A DNA stretch of 64,000 nt from Sphingobacteriales bacterium (GTDB lineage: Bacteria > Bacteroidota > Bacteroidia > Chitinophagales > Chitinophagaceae): positions 62,001 to 126,000 of the forward strand of contig JACPUV010000022.1 of the NCBI GenBank assembly GCA_016192105.1. The letters run 5' to 3'. Within the stretch, counting starts at the first letter, position 1. Each line of letters opens with the position of its first letter. Shown here piece after piece: positions 33,840 to 41,841 of the stretch. The notes under the pieces were generated by a model, which saw only the letters and a program-made list of their open reading frames with translations, had not been told where the DNA came from and ran no database searches. The position numbers and the translations under genes are program-made.

Positions 33840-34892
33840 GTGCATTTATTCCGCAACATATCGACTCTTTGCGCCATAGCGCTGTTATGGGCTCCTGTAA
33901 TCGTCAGGGGCCAGTCTTCGGCCGGCATACCCCGTCCGTCAGCAACAGGCGCCCCCCGGCAGCAGGATACATTGTCCCTTCCCGCTATTCCGAAGGATGA
34001 ACTCAAGGGATTTAAAAATCTCTTTGAAACATCAACCGTTGGCGGGGTTACCGGGACAAGACTGAACCCCATGGCCATTAGTTTCGTGGAAAGCTATATG
34101 CGGAAATATGGAAAGGGGCTGCGGGATATGAAAAAATGGGCCACTCCCTATTTTACCCTGATCGATAATATCCTGACCCAGCATGGCCTGCCCAGGGAAC
34201 TGAAATACCTGGCGGTTATTGAATCGGGACTCCGGTACAATGCCATTTCCTGGACCGGTGCCGTGGGGCCATGGGCTTTTATGCCTGCAGCCGGCCGCCA
34301 ATACGGGCTGACTGTAACAAACGGTTATGACGAGCGGTTGGATTATTATAAAAGCACCCATGCCGCCGCAAGGATGCTCACCGACCTTTATTCAAAATAC
34401 CAGGACTGGTTACTGGTGATCGCGGCCTATAACTGCGGAGCAGGCAATGTGGACAAAGCCATTAAGCGAAGCAGTAGCCGGGACTTCTGGAAGCTGCAGT
34501 ATTACCTTCCCACCGAATCCATGAACCATGTCAAAAAATTTATTTCCACCCATTATGTATTTGAAGGAGAGGGAGGCATTACCACGGTAACCAAAGAAGA
34601 AACAAAGGAATTGTTGCTGAACAAAGCAACCGCACTGAATGAAGAAGAACTAAAGAACAGTACCACTCATAAAATTACCGGCCGGTTTCATTCGGCCGTC
34701 ATCCTGAAATACATTGAAATGGAGCCGGCCAGTTTCAATAAATACAATCCCGGTTTTGATGATTCCATTTCACTGAACGGAACCTATGAACTTCGTCTTC
34801 CCGTAGCGCAGATGAACCGGTTTATTGCCAAACGCTACGAGATCCTGGATGAAAGTATTCAGCGGATACTGGATCCTTCCGGCCGGCACTGA
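33840..34892 (+). CDS. Lytic murein transglycosylase (MltD-like)
   Basis: A 350-residue secreted peptidoglycan-cleaving enzyme with a family 1 SLT domain. The signal peptide (STLCAIALLWAPVIVRG) is read from a GTG start at 33840, since no ATG precedes it in frame. The SLT domain (about 100-240) has the catalytic Glu128 in LAVIESGLRYNAIS, GPWAFMPAAGRQYGL, and AAYNCGAGNVDKAI. Unlike E. coli MltD it has no LysM repeats at the end; about 100 C-terminal residues are of unknown fold. It is expected in the periplasm, acting on glycan strands. Confidence 0.9.
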   Translation: MHLFRNISTLCAIALLWAPVIVRGQSSAGIPRPSATGAPRQQDTLSLPAIPKDELKGFKNLFETSTVGGVTGTRLNPMAISFVESYMRKYGKGLRDMKKWATPYFTLIDNILTQHGLPRELKYLAVIESGLRYNAISWTGAVGPWAFMPAAGRQYGLTVTNGYDERLDYYKSTHAAARMLTDLYSKYQDWLLVIAAYNCGAGNVDKAIKRSSSRDFWKLQYYLPTESMNHVKKFISTHYVFEGEGGITTVTKEETKELLLNKATALNEEELKNSTTHKITGRFHSAVILKYIEMEPASFNKYNPGFDDSISLNGTYELRLPVAQMNRFIAKRYEILDESIQRILDPSGRH

Positions 34893-34896
34893 GTTT

Positions 34897-36195
34897 TTAT
34901 TCGATTGCACCCAGTACTTTTTTAATGGCAGCTACTTTTAACTGGCATTCCTCCCATTCGGATTCTGCCTGGCTGTAATGGGTGATCGCTGAACCGGCCC
35001 CGACCGATACATATTGGTTTGTGGCATTGTACAGGATACTCCGGATCACTACGTTAAAATCAAAATCCCCTTCGGGACTGATATAACCCAGCGCCCCGGA
35101 AAAAATGCCCCGGCGGGTTCTTTCATACTGCTCAATCAGCTGCATCACACTTTTCTTGGGCGCTCCCGTCATGGAGCCCATGGGAAAAACAGCCCGGATG
35201 ATGTCCGCAAACGAAGTCCCATCTTCCAACTCCCCGCTGACCGTGGAGATCATCTGGTACACTTGCGGAAAAGTATAGATGCCATACAACTCATCCACCT
35301 GCACACTGCCTTCCCTGCATACCCGGGACAGGTCGTTCCGTACGAGGTCCACTACCATTACATTCTCCGCCCGTTCCTTGGCGCTCTGATAAAGTCCCTG
35401 TTTGTTTTCCTGGTCTGCTTTTTCATCGTGCCTGATACGGGGAGCCGTTCCCTTGATGGGCTGGGAAATAATTTTATTCCCCGTTCTTTTAATAAACCGC
35501 TCCGGGCTGGCACAGATCAGCCATTTATCCTCTACCCGGTAAAAACCGGAAAAAGGGTTGGGGGATTCCGCACTGAGTTTTTTATACACCTGCAAGGGAT
35601 CAATTACCGCCCCTTCCGCAAAAAATTCCTGGCAGAAATTGATCTCATAACAATCGCCCCGCAAAATACGCTGCTGCAGTTCCCGGATCACCGACAGGTA
35701 GGTTTCCCTGTTAAAGCGGCTTTGCACCGTTAAGGGCCCTGTTGTATTTCCGGCCTGCTGTTCCGGTTGTTCCAGTATGGCCCTGTAAACCGCTTCCGGG
35801 TCCCTTGCTTCGATAATCAGCTGGCCGGCTGTCAGTCGGACCAGGATCTCCGGTTCAAAGAAAAAAAGGTCGGGAAACTGAATCTGATCGGGATGGCCGG
35901 AACTTAAGGCTTCTGTTTCATTTTTGAGATCATACCCCAGGTGACCGAAGAGCCAGCTTTTTTTTTCGCCGAGGAACGACTGCAGGCTTTGCAGCGCCTG
36001 GCCGGCAGGAACCGACAATTGTCTTTTCACGCCGGCTGCCAGCAGGCATTCCACCGCATGCGGTCCGGTTGGGTACCGGTGATTATCCAGAAAACAAAAA
36101 GTGCTGAAGGCCTGCGCCCAGTTCAGCACTTTCTCTTTTATCTGTTCCACATCACTTACAGGATATACATCATGCCAAAGTTCAGATGGGTTCAA
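34897..36195 (-). CDS. pabB: Aminodeoxychorismate synthase component I (PabB-like)
   Basis: A 432-residue chorismate-binding enzyme. The motif PIKGTAPR favours PabB (4-amino-4-deoxychorismate for folate) over TrpE, which usually has PIAGT. Other family motifs seen are GDCYEINFCQEF, MVVDLVRNDLSRV, FPMGSMTGAPK, RRGIFSGALGY and NVVIRSILY. The likely start is a TTG at 36195 (MNPSELWHDVY), as no in-frame ATG lies at the expected N-terminus; the true start is uncertain. The gene follows the acidic-protein gene by 23 bases on the same strand. No glutaminase partner (PabA) is in the window. Confidence 0.88.
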   Translation of the reverse strand: MNPSELWHDVYPVSDVEQIKEKVLNWAQAFSTFCFLDNHRYPTGPHAVECLLAAGVKRQLSVPAGQALQSLQSFLGEKKSWLFGHLGYDLKNETEALSSGHPDQIQFPDLFFFEPEILVRLTAGQLIIEARDPEAVYRAILEQPEQQAGNTTGPLTVQSRFNRETYLSVIRELQQRILRGDCYEINFCQEFFAEGAVIDPLQVYKKLSAESPNPFSGFYRVEDKWLICASPERFIKRTGNKIISQPIKGTAPRIRHDEKADQENKQGLYQSAKERAENVMVVDLVRNDLSRVCREGSVQVDELYGIYTFPQVYQMISTVSGELEDGTSFADIIRAVFPMGSMTGAPKKSVMQLIEQYERTRRGIFSGALGYISPEGDFDFNVVIRSILYNATNQYVSVGAGSAITHYSQAESEWEECQLKVAAIKKVLGAIE

Positions 36196-36218
36196 TGGAG
36201 TTAATCGTAAGTGAACAG

Positions 36219-36647
36219 TTAATAATCATCCTCTTCATCATCGTCATAATCCTTGTCGTCAAAGAGGTCTTTGAATTCATCGTCTTCAAATTTGAAATCT
36301 TCCTCCTCCCCTTTCTTTCCCGGGACGGCCGGAGCTTTCTTTCCCTTTGACTTGGGAATATCGAATTCGTCGAAATCAGGATCCCATTCTTCCTCTTCTT
36401 CGGGTTTATCCCAATCATCGGCCTCGTCCTCCAGGTCATCCTCCTCATCGTCCTCTTCTTCTTTTTTGGGAATGGCTTTACCACCCTTCTTCGGAGTCTT
36501 CACTTCCTCCTCATCATCAAAATCGTCATCGTCGTCGTCGTCTTCTTTTTTGCTCGGTTTGGGCGCAGCTTTTTTGGCTGCCTCTTTTTCAGATGCCGCG
36601 TCCGCCTTACCGGTGGTCTTTTTTTCCTTTACTGGTTTTATCGCCAT
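36219..36647 (-). CDS. Highly acidic low-complexity protein
   Basis: A 142-residue protein made mostly of Asp, Glu and Lys. A basic N-terminus (about 1-32, KKAAPKPSKK) leads into Asp runs and Glu-rich blocks separated by Lys/Pro linkers, ending DDDEEDDY. No domain, signal peptide or membrane segment. Similar proteins occur in Chitinophagaceae, sometimes named DNA primase without evidence; the role may be a DNA- or RNAP-binding polyanion or a chaperone, which is speculation. It lies between purA and pabB on the same strand. Confidence 0.7.
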   Translation of the reverse strand: MAIKPVKEKKTTGKADAASEKEAAKKAAPKPSKKEDDDDDDDFDDEEEVKTPKKGGKAIPKKEEEDDEEDDLEDEADDWDKPEEEEEWDPDFDEFDIPKSKGKKAPAVPGKKGEEEDFKFEDDEFKDLFDDKDYDDDEEDDY

Positions 36648-36753
36648 AGATTAACAGGATTATTATTGTAAAATTTCAGCGAAGTTTTTAATTCGCCAAA
36701 TTTTTAAAAAATTTTTTTTTCAATAGCACCCGCCCGGTCAGCCGGCGCGGCTT

Positions 36754-38019
36754 TTATTTTACTTGAATGAGCTGATCCCTGCCCGGGCCATTGGAAATAT
36801 AGTGAATATCCACGCCCAGGTATTCATTGATAAAACTAACGTAGGTTTTCATAGTTGCAGGTAATTCATCAACTGTTTTGATCTGGCTTGTAGTGGTATT
36901 CCAGCCGGCAAATTTTTTATACAGCGGAACCGGTTTCCGGTGTCCCATCTGGAAGGGCACTTCCCGGCTTTCTTTTCCATCCACCTGGTAAGCCGTACAG
37001 ACTTCCAATTCGGCAAAAGCATCCAGTACATCGGCTTTTGTCATGACAATTTTGGTCACCCCATTGATCATGCAGGCAAAATTCAGTGCCACCAGGTCAA
37101 TCCAGCCGCAACGACGGGGCCGGCCCGTGGTGGCGCCGAATTCATTTCCGGTCTTTCTCAGTTCTTCACCGGTTGCATCCTCCAGTTCTGTGGGGAAGGG
37201 GCCGCTGCCCACCCGGGTGCAGTACGCTTTGGTTACCCCGATCACATCACCGATATGCTGTGGTGCCACACCCAGCCCGTTGCAAACACCGGCTGAGATG
37301 GTATTGGAAGAAGTGACATAGGGAAATGTTCCGAAATCAATATCCAGCATACTACCCTGTGCTCCTTCGGCCAGGATGCGTTTTCCGGCTTTGAGCTGGT
37401 TGTTGATGAAATACTCACCGTTTACAATATTGAGTTGCTTCAGGAATTCAAGCGCTTCAAAGAATTCCTCTTCCCAGGCTGTGATATCTTCCTGGAAATT
37501 GTAATTATCCAGCAGGCGCTGGTGTTTCATGCGCAGTTTAATATACTGCGTGGTGAAATTCTTGTCCAGCAGGTCGCCCACGCGCAGGCTGTTCCGGCCT
37601 GTTTTATCCATATAAGTAGGCCCGATCCCTTTCAGGGTGGAGCCGATCTTCTGGTTTCCTTTTGAAATTTCGGCGGCCTTATCCAGTGCCCGGTGAGTGG
37701 GCAGGATCAGGTGGGTGCGCTCCGCTATAAAAAGATTTTTCTTCAGGTCAATACCAAAGGAAGCCACGGTATCACATTCCTTTTTCAGGGTAACCGGATC
37801 CAGCACCACCCCATTTCCGATGAAGTTGATGATTCCCGGGTGAAACACCCCGGAAGGGATCTGGTGCAGCACTACTTTTTTATCCTGTACATACAATGTG
37901 TGCCCGGCATTGGGGCCACCCTGGAAGCGGGCCACCACATCGTAGTCCTTTGCAAAAAAATCAACGATCTTTCCCTTTCCTTCATCGCCCCACTGGAGGC
38001 CTAGTATTACATCAACCAT
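36754..38019 (-). CDS. purA: Adenylosuccinate synthetase
   Basis: A 421-residue PurA, which joins IMP and aspartate with GTP in AMP synthesis. The start LGLQWGDEGKGKIVD holds the catalytic Asp12, GPNAGHT holds the catalytic His, and EGAQGSMLDIDFGTFPYVTSSN and TTGRPRRCGWIDL are family signatures. Length is normal. It is upstream of the acidic-protein and pabB-like genes on the same strand. A 14-base perfect palindrome sits in its upstream region (38057-38070). Confidence 0.97.
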   Translation of the reverse strand: MVDVILGLQWGDEGKGKIVDFFAKDYDVVARFQGGPNAGHTLYVQDKKVVLHQIPSGVFHPGIINFIGNGVVLDPVTLKKECDTVASFGIDLKKNLFIAERTHLILPTHRALDKAAEISKGNQKIGSTLKGIGPTYMDKTGRNSLRVGDLLDKNFTTQYIKLRMKHQRLLDNYNFQEDITAWEEEFFEALEFLKQLNIVNGEYFINNQLKAGKRILAEGAQGSMLDIDFGTFPYVTSSNTISAGVCNGLGVAPQHIGDVIGVTKAYCTRVGSGPFPTELEDATGEELRKTGNEFGATTGRPRRCGWIDLVALNFACMINGVTKIVMTKADVLDAFAELEVCTAYQVDGKESREVPFQMGHRKPVPLYKKFAGWNTTTSQIKTVDELPATMKTYVSFINEYLGVDIHYISNGPGRDQLIQVK

Positions 38020-38056
38020 GAGTCAGTTATCTGTTATTTTTTAGCCGCTTTGAAAT

Positions 38057-38070
38057 GGGCGGGCCCGCCC
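38057..38070. promoter_or_regulatory. GC-only palindrome upstream of purA
   Basis: A perfect 14-base palindrome GGGCGGGCCCGCCC, 38 bases before the purA ATG. Could be an operator or a hairpin in the leader; not a known motif. Confidence 0.35.
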
Positions 38071-38112
38071 TCCCCTGCTGTAGCAATGGCTGGGCAAAAA
38101 TACGGGTTCAAC

Positions 38113-38141
38113 AAAAAGCCACCGAATTAAATCCGGTGGCC
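38113..38141 (-). terminator. Intrinsic terminator of the T9SS adhesin gene
   Basis: GCCACCG and CGGTGGC arms with a 9-base loop; on the minus strand five T follow. Lies 66 bases past the stop of the 1002-residue protein gene. Confidence 0.8.
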
Positions 38142-38206
38142 TTTCTATATATTTTATTCCTATTTCCCCAAAACATATCAACTGAGGGGAATTCCTTACC
38201 CATCCA

Positions 38207-41200
38207 TTAGCGGATCAGCATCACGGTCCCCTTTTTTGTAACCAGCCTGTCATCTTTTGTCAGCCCTTCGATCATCCAGACATAGACTCCGGAGCCCTGT
38301 TCCACACCGCCAAAACGGCCGTCCCAGCCCTCATTCAGCTGGCGGGTGGAGAATACCAACTGCCCCCAGCGGTTGAAAACCCGGAAATAGTTATAACTCT
38401 TCATGCCCACGGGGAAGGGGGTAAACCTGTCATTTTTGCCGTCATTATTGGGAGAAAAGCCGGTAGGTACATAAATATCGGGGCCTTTGTAGATCCGTAC
38501 TGTTATATATCCCTCGCCGATACAACCGGCAATCGTGGATGCAAGCACCTGGTATTGCACATCCTGTCCGATCGCACCAACAGTCACTACCGGGTTGGGA
38601 ATATTCAGGTTAGATGCCCCCGCCACATTCGGGTTACTCAACCCGGTGACCGGAGTCCAGGTATAATTGATCACATCACTGTCGGAAGGTACAGCCAGTA
38701 ACTGGAATTTGTCGCCGGGGTAGCCGATGGTATCATAGGGATAGGTCTTCACTTTGATCGGGGGTGTTACGTCGATCCGCATATCATCCGTCACAAGAGA
38801 CGCACAGCCATTCGCATCAGATAAAATGGAAACGGTGTAAACCACATCCTTGGCCGGGGTGGAAACCGGGTTACCCACATTGGCATTATCCAGGTAAGTA
38901 GAAGGCGTCCAGGTATAGTTGGTACCTCCCGTTGCCTGCAGGTGGTAACTCTGCCCGTAACAGATAAAGCCATCGGGACCCGCATCAGGAATGGGGGCCG
39001 CATTCACATTCACGATCACCGTATCCTCATGCACACAGCGGCCCAGGGTAGCCCTAACAATATATTGAGTAGTGGTCACGGGATTGGCTACCGGGTTATA
39101 GATCGTGGTATCACTGAGGGCCGTTGCGGGAGACCACCTGTATTGGGTGGCATTGGAGATCAGTTGCAGCTGAACGGATTTACTCTCACAAATGGTAGGA
39201 TCCGTCTGTGGGGTCATGGTCATGTTATCTGTCAGCCCCACCACGGCGGGGAAACTGGTGGTACACCCCAGGTTATCTTTCACGGTAACGGTATAATTGC
39301 CCGGCGCCACATTGAATTGGTTGGCCGCCTGGAAATTTGTTCCGTCAATGGAATAGGTATAATTGCTGTTGCCTCCATTGGCGGTAACCAGAATCACTCC
39401 ATCCAAACCGCCGTCGCAACTGGCATTGGAATTGGCGGAATTCGCGGTCAGTGCCGAAGGTTCTGTTACTGTGATATCATAACTGTTGTTACAGTTATTG
39501 GCATCCCGGATCCTTACGGTGTAGGTGCCGGCCGGGACATTAAAAATATTGCTGCTCTGCCAGAACAACCCGTCAATTGAATATTGATAAGGCGCCATGC
39601 CACCCGAACCGGTAGCGGTAATAATTCCATTTCCCTGCCCATTACATACCACCGGGACCATGGCGGCCGTGGTAGTCAGTAAGGCCGGCTCGGAAACCAG
39701 TACAGGAATACTGCCCTGGCAACCGTCTCTTTCCCGGAACCAGACCGTATATGTTCCGGCGGGGAGGCCATTGAACACATTACCTGCCTGCCAGTTAACC
39801 CCATCGAGGGAATACACGTATGGTGCATTCCCCGCTGCGGGTTGCACTACGGTAATGGAGCCGGAAGAACCGCCATTACAAAGGACATCCGAATGGTTGG
39901 CCGTAGTTGCAAGCGGCGGACCGGCATTAACCGGAGCCGGAAGCGGGGCGCTCACACAACCCGATGCATCAGAAACCACAACTGTATGCGCCCCTGCCGG
40001 AACATTGGTAAATGTATAAGGAGCGGCCCCAGCGACTGCGGGTGCGCCATCCAATGAGTAGGTATAGGGGCCTGTGCCGTTTGTAGGCGTGACGGTAATA
40101 TTTCCGTTATTAGCGCCACTGCAACTGGTGGCCCCGGTGGTAATGTTTGCCTGCTGGACCGCATCCCGGGTAACCCTAACCGTATCGGTACCGAATATTT
40201 CAACGGTCGGATCATCTATTTTCTGATACACTGATTTTATAATATAGGTACTTGTTCCTCCCGAAGCCGGGCATAAATTAGGAAATGTGGCTTGCAGTTG
40301 TCCATTCCCCAAATTAGAAATGCTTCCGGGCATAATCAGCGTTCCGGCATTATCATACAATTCCACCCGCTTAAATAAAGAAGCCCCCCCGCTGGGAACA
40401 AATCTCCAGCTCTCATTCATATTTACCGTACCCCAGGGCGCATTGGCGAATGCAGCCCTTCCAGGGGCCATCATGCCTTGTGTCATACTCCAGTCCTGGA
40501 TTCCAACGATGGCCCGCCCGACATTCCAGGAAGGGCATATTTGTTTACTGAAAAGGGCCACTTCAATGATACCGGTGGATTCGTACAAAATGATCTGGTG
40601 GGTGTTTTCATTTAACCCGTTACAGGGGCCGCTATATAGCGGTACTTTATAAAAACTTAATACCCACCTGCGGTGAGGAGCAACGCCATATACCTGGTAC
40701 TGGATCCGCTGTGTTGGCTGAAATACACCAGGATCCAGGTCATGGAAAGGTCCCATGATCATGGCCCGGTCATATACGGGGCTCGGAAGATCGCTGTTAA
40801 TGCTCCAGGTAGCATATCCGCTTGCATTTGAAAGATCGAAACTTAAATACCCGTTAGTGCTGGCCACAAGTGAGTTATATACGGTGCCGTAAAAAGGAAA
40901 AGGAAATCCCATCGAAATAGCAGCTGAATACCTGTCGTCAATAGTTAAAGAAGCAGAAGTCCCGGCGGCGTCATTTGGCTGTACATATACCGGGAAACAA
41001 CCGGCCACCGTGCTGGTAGGATTCAGGGTATAGGTATTGGTTGAGCCGTGTAAATCGGGAATGATCCCCTTCAGGTCAAAGCATACACTCGCAGCACAAC
41101 CGGAAATCACGGTGTCCCGCGTACAATTAAACGAAAAACTTTGGGCAGAAACGGTTTCCTCCAAAAAGAAAAAAAAGCCTGTCAGGGCGAAAACTTTCAT

Positions 41201-41215
41201 CAGTTTTAGTCTCAT
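38207..41215 (-). CDS. T9SS-exported SprB-repeat adhesin-like protein
   Basis: A 1002-residue surface protein. It has a signal peptide (cleavage near AETVSAQ-S, about 25), an N-terminal nidogen-like region (about 80-300) shared with the 667-residue protein encoded at 45.3 kb, four SprB-type repeats (about 355-655; CSGANNGNITV, VCNGQGNGIIT, CDGGLDGVILV), PKD-like beta domains (to about 910), and a gliding-motility-associated C-terminal domain (VPTGFSPNNDGKNDRF, FNRWGQLVF, GWDGRF) that is the T9SS sorting signal. Likely roles are adhesion or gliding. The gene has its own terminator. No PorP/SprF gene is adjacent. Confidence 0.9.
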   Translation of the reverse strand: MRLKLMKVFALTGFFFFLEETVSAQSFSFNCTRDTVISGCAASVCFDLKGIIPDLHGSTNTYTLNPTSTVAGCFPVYVQPNDAAGTSASLTIDDRYSAAISMGFPFPFYGTVYNSLVASTNGYLSFDLSNASGYATWSINSDLPSPVYDRAMIMGPFHDLDPGVFQPTQRIQYQVYGVAPHRRWVLSFYKVPLYSGPCNGLNENTHQIILYESTGIIEVALFSKQICPSWNVGRAIVGIQDWSMTQGMMAPGRAAFANAPWGTVNMNESWRFVPSGGASLFKRVELYDNAGTLIMPGSISNLGNGQLQATFPNLCPASGGTSTYIIKSVYQKIDDPTVEIFGTDTVRVTRDAVQQANITTGATSCSGANNGNITVTPTNGTGPYTYSLDGAPAVAGAAPYTFTNVPAGAHTVVVSDASGCVSAPLPAPVNAGPPLATTANHSDVLCNGGSSGSITVVQPAAGNAPYVYSLDGVNWQAGNVFNGLPAGTYTVWFRERDGCQGSIPVLVSEPALLTTTAAMVPVVCNGQGNGIITATGSGGMAPYQYSIDGLFWQSSNIFNVPAGTYTVRIRDANNCNNSYDITVTEPSALTANSANSNASCDGGLDGVILVTANGGNSNYTYSIDGTNFQAANQFNVAPGNYTVTVKDNLGCTTSFPAVVGLTDNMTMTPQTDPTICESKSVQLQLISNATQYRWSPATALSDTTIYNPVANPVTTTQYIVRATLGRCVHEDTVIVNVNAAPIPDAGPDGFICYGQSYHLQATGGTNYTWTPSTYLDNANVGNPVSTPAKDVVYTVSILSDANGCASLVTDDMRIDVTPPIKVKTYPYDTIGYPGDKFQLLAVPSDSDVINYTWTPVTGLSNPNVAGASNLNIPNPVVTVGAIGQDVQYQVLASTIAGCIGEGYITVRIYKGPDIYVPTGFSPNNDGKNDRFTPFPVGMKSYNYFRVFNRWGQLVFSTRQLNEGWDGRFGGVEQGSGVYVWMIEGLTKDDRLVTKKGTVMLIR

Positions 41216-41396
41216 AATTGAAATGCAGTTGGTATGGGTAAATTCAGCGCCTTATCAAGTTGTCAAGATACTGAAAAAATATTATTCAATTGTATAGGGC
41301 TATGCTTCTCCCACTATCGAAAAAATTACATTACTGATTTGCAATCAATTATAACCAATTTGTTATAGAAACTCGACAGAGCTCCTTTAAGTATAA

Positions 41397-41801
41397 CTAA
41401 CGCCAATCAACTTGAAAATTCTCATTGCAACTAACATTTGAAAAAAGTCCTGAAATTGATCCAGCAGTATTTGTACTTACACTTTGCTGGCTGACAAGAG
41501 TACCACTCCTATATAAATATAGTGTACCAGATGGGTGGTTATTGCCAACATATGCATAGATTTCTACATCACCTCCTGTATGATCAATATTTGATTGATA
41601 CCCCCCACCTGGTTGTAATACACTTTGTACATTCAGCGCATTATCCTCATCACAACAGTCGAATAAGCTTACAGCTGTTAGGCTACTTAATTCTGGTTTA
41701 AATGAACAACTAACATTACACACATATTGATTCTGATTATTAAATGATGGCAAGATGGTTAGTGTTGAGAAAATAATAAAGTAATAAATAATTTTTTTCA
41801 T
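41397..41801 (-). CDS. AT-rich orphan secreted protein
   Basis: A 134-residue protein with a signal peptide (IIYYFIIFSTLTILPSF) and no recognised family. The mature part has six cysteines, including CDV-like CCDE and C-terminal SCNENF, and a beta-rich middle. The DNA is far AT-richer than its neighbours: three 60-base lines counted at 41461, 41581 and 41701 are 28-40 percent GC against 63 percent for one line inside the (p)ppGpp enzyme gene (43081). It may be a recent arrival. It sits between a T9SS adhesin gene and the (p)ppGpp enzyme gene, all on the minus strand. Confidence 0.65.
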   Translation of the reverse strand: MKKIIYYFIIFSTLTILPSFNNQNQYVCNVSCSFKPELSSLTAVSLFDCCDEDNALNVQSVLQPGGGYQSNIDHTGGDVEIYAYVGNNHPSGTLYLYRSGTLVSQQSVSTNTAGSISGLFSNVSCNENFQVDWR

Positions 41802-41841
41802 AAAATAAATTTTCTAACTGTAAAAAAAACGAATAAGCACC

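Noticed and set aside
36253..36654. A Ser-rich plus-strand frame opposite the acidic protein
   Set aside because: Ser runs are the complement of Asp/Glu codons on the other strand; the acidic protein is the better reading.
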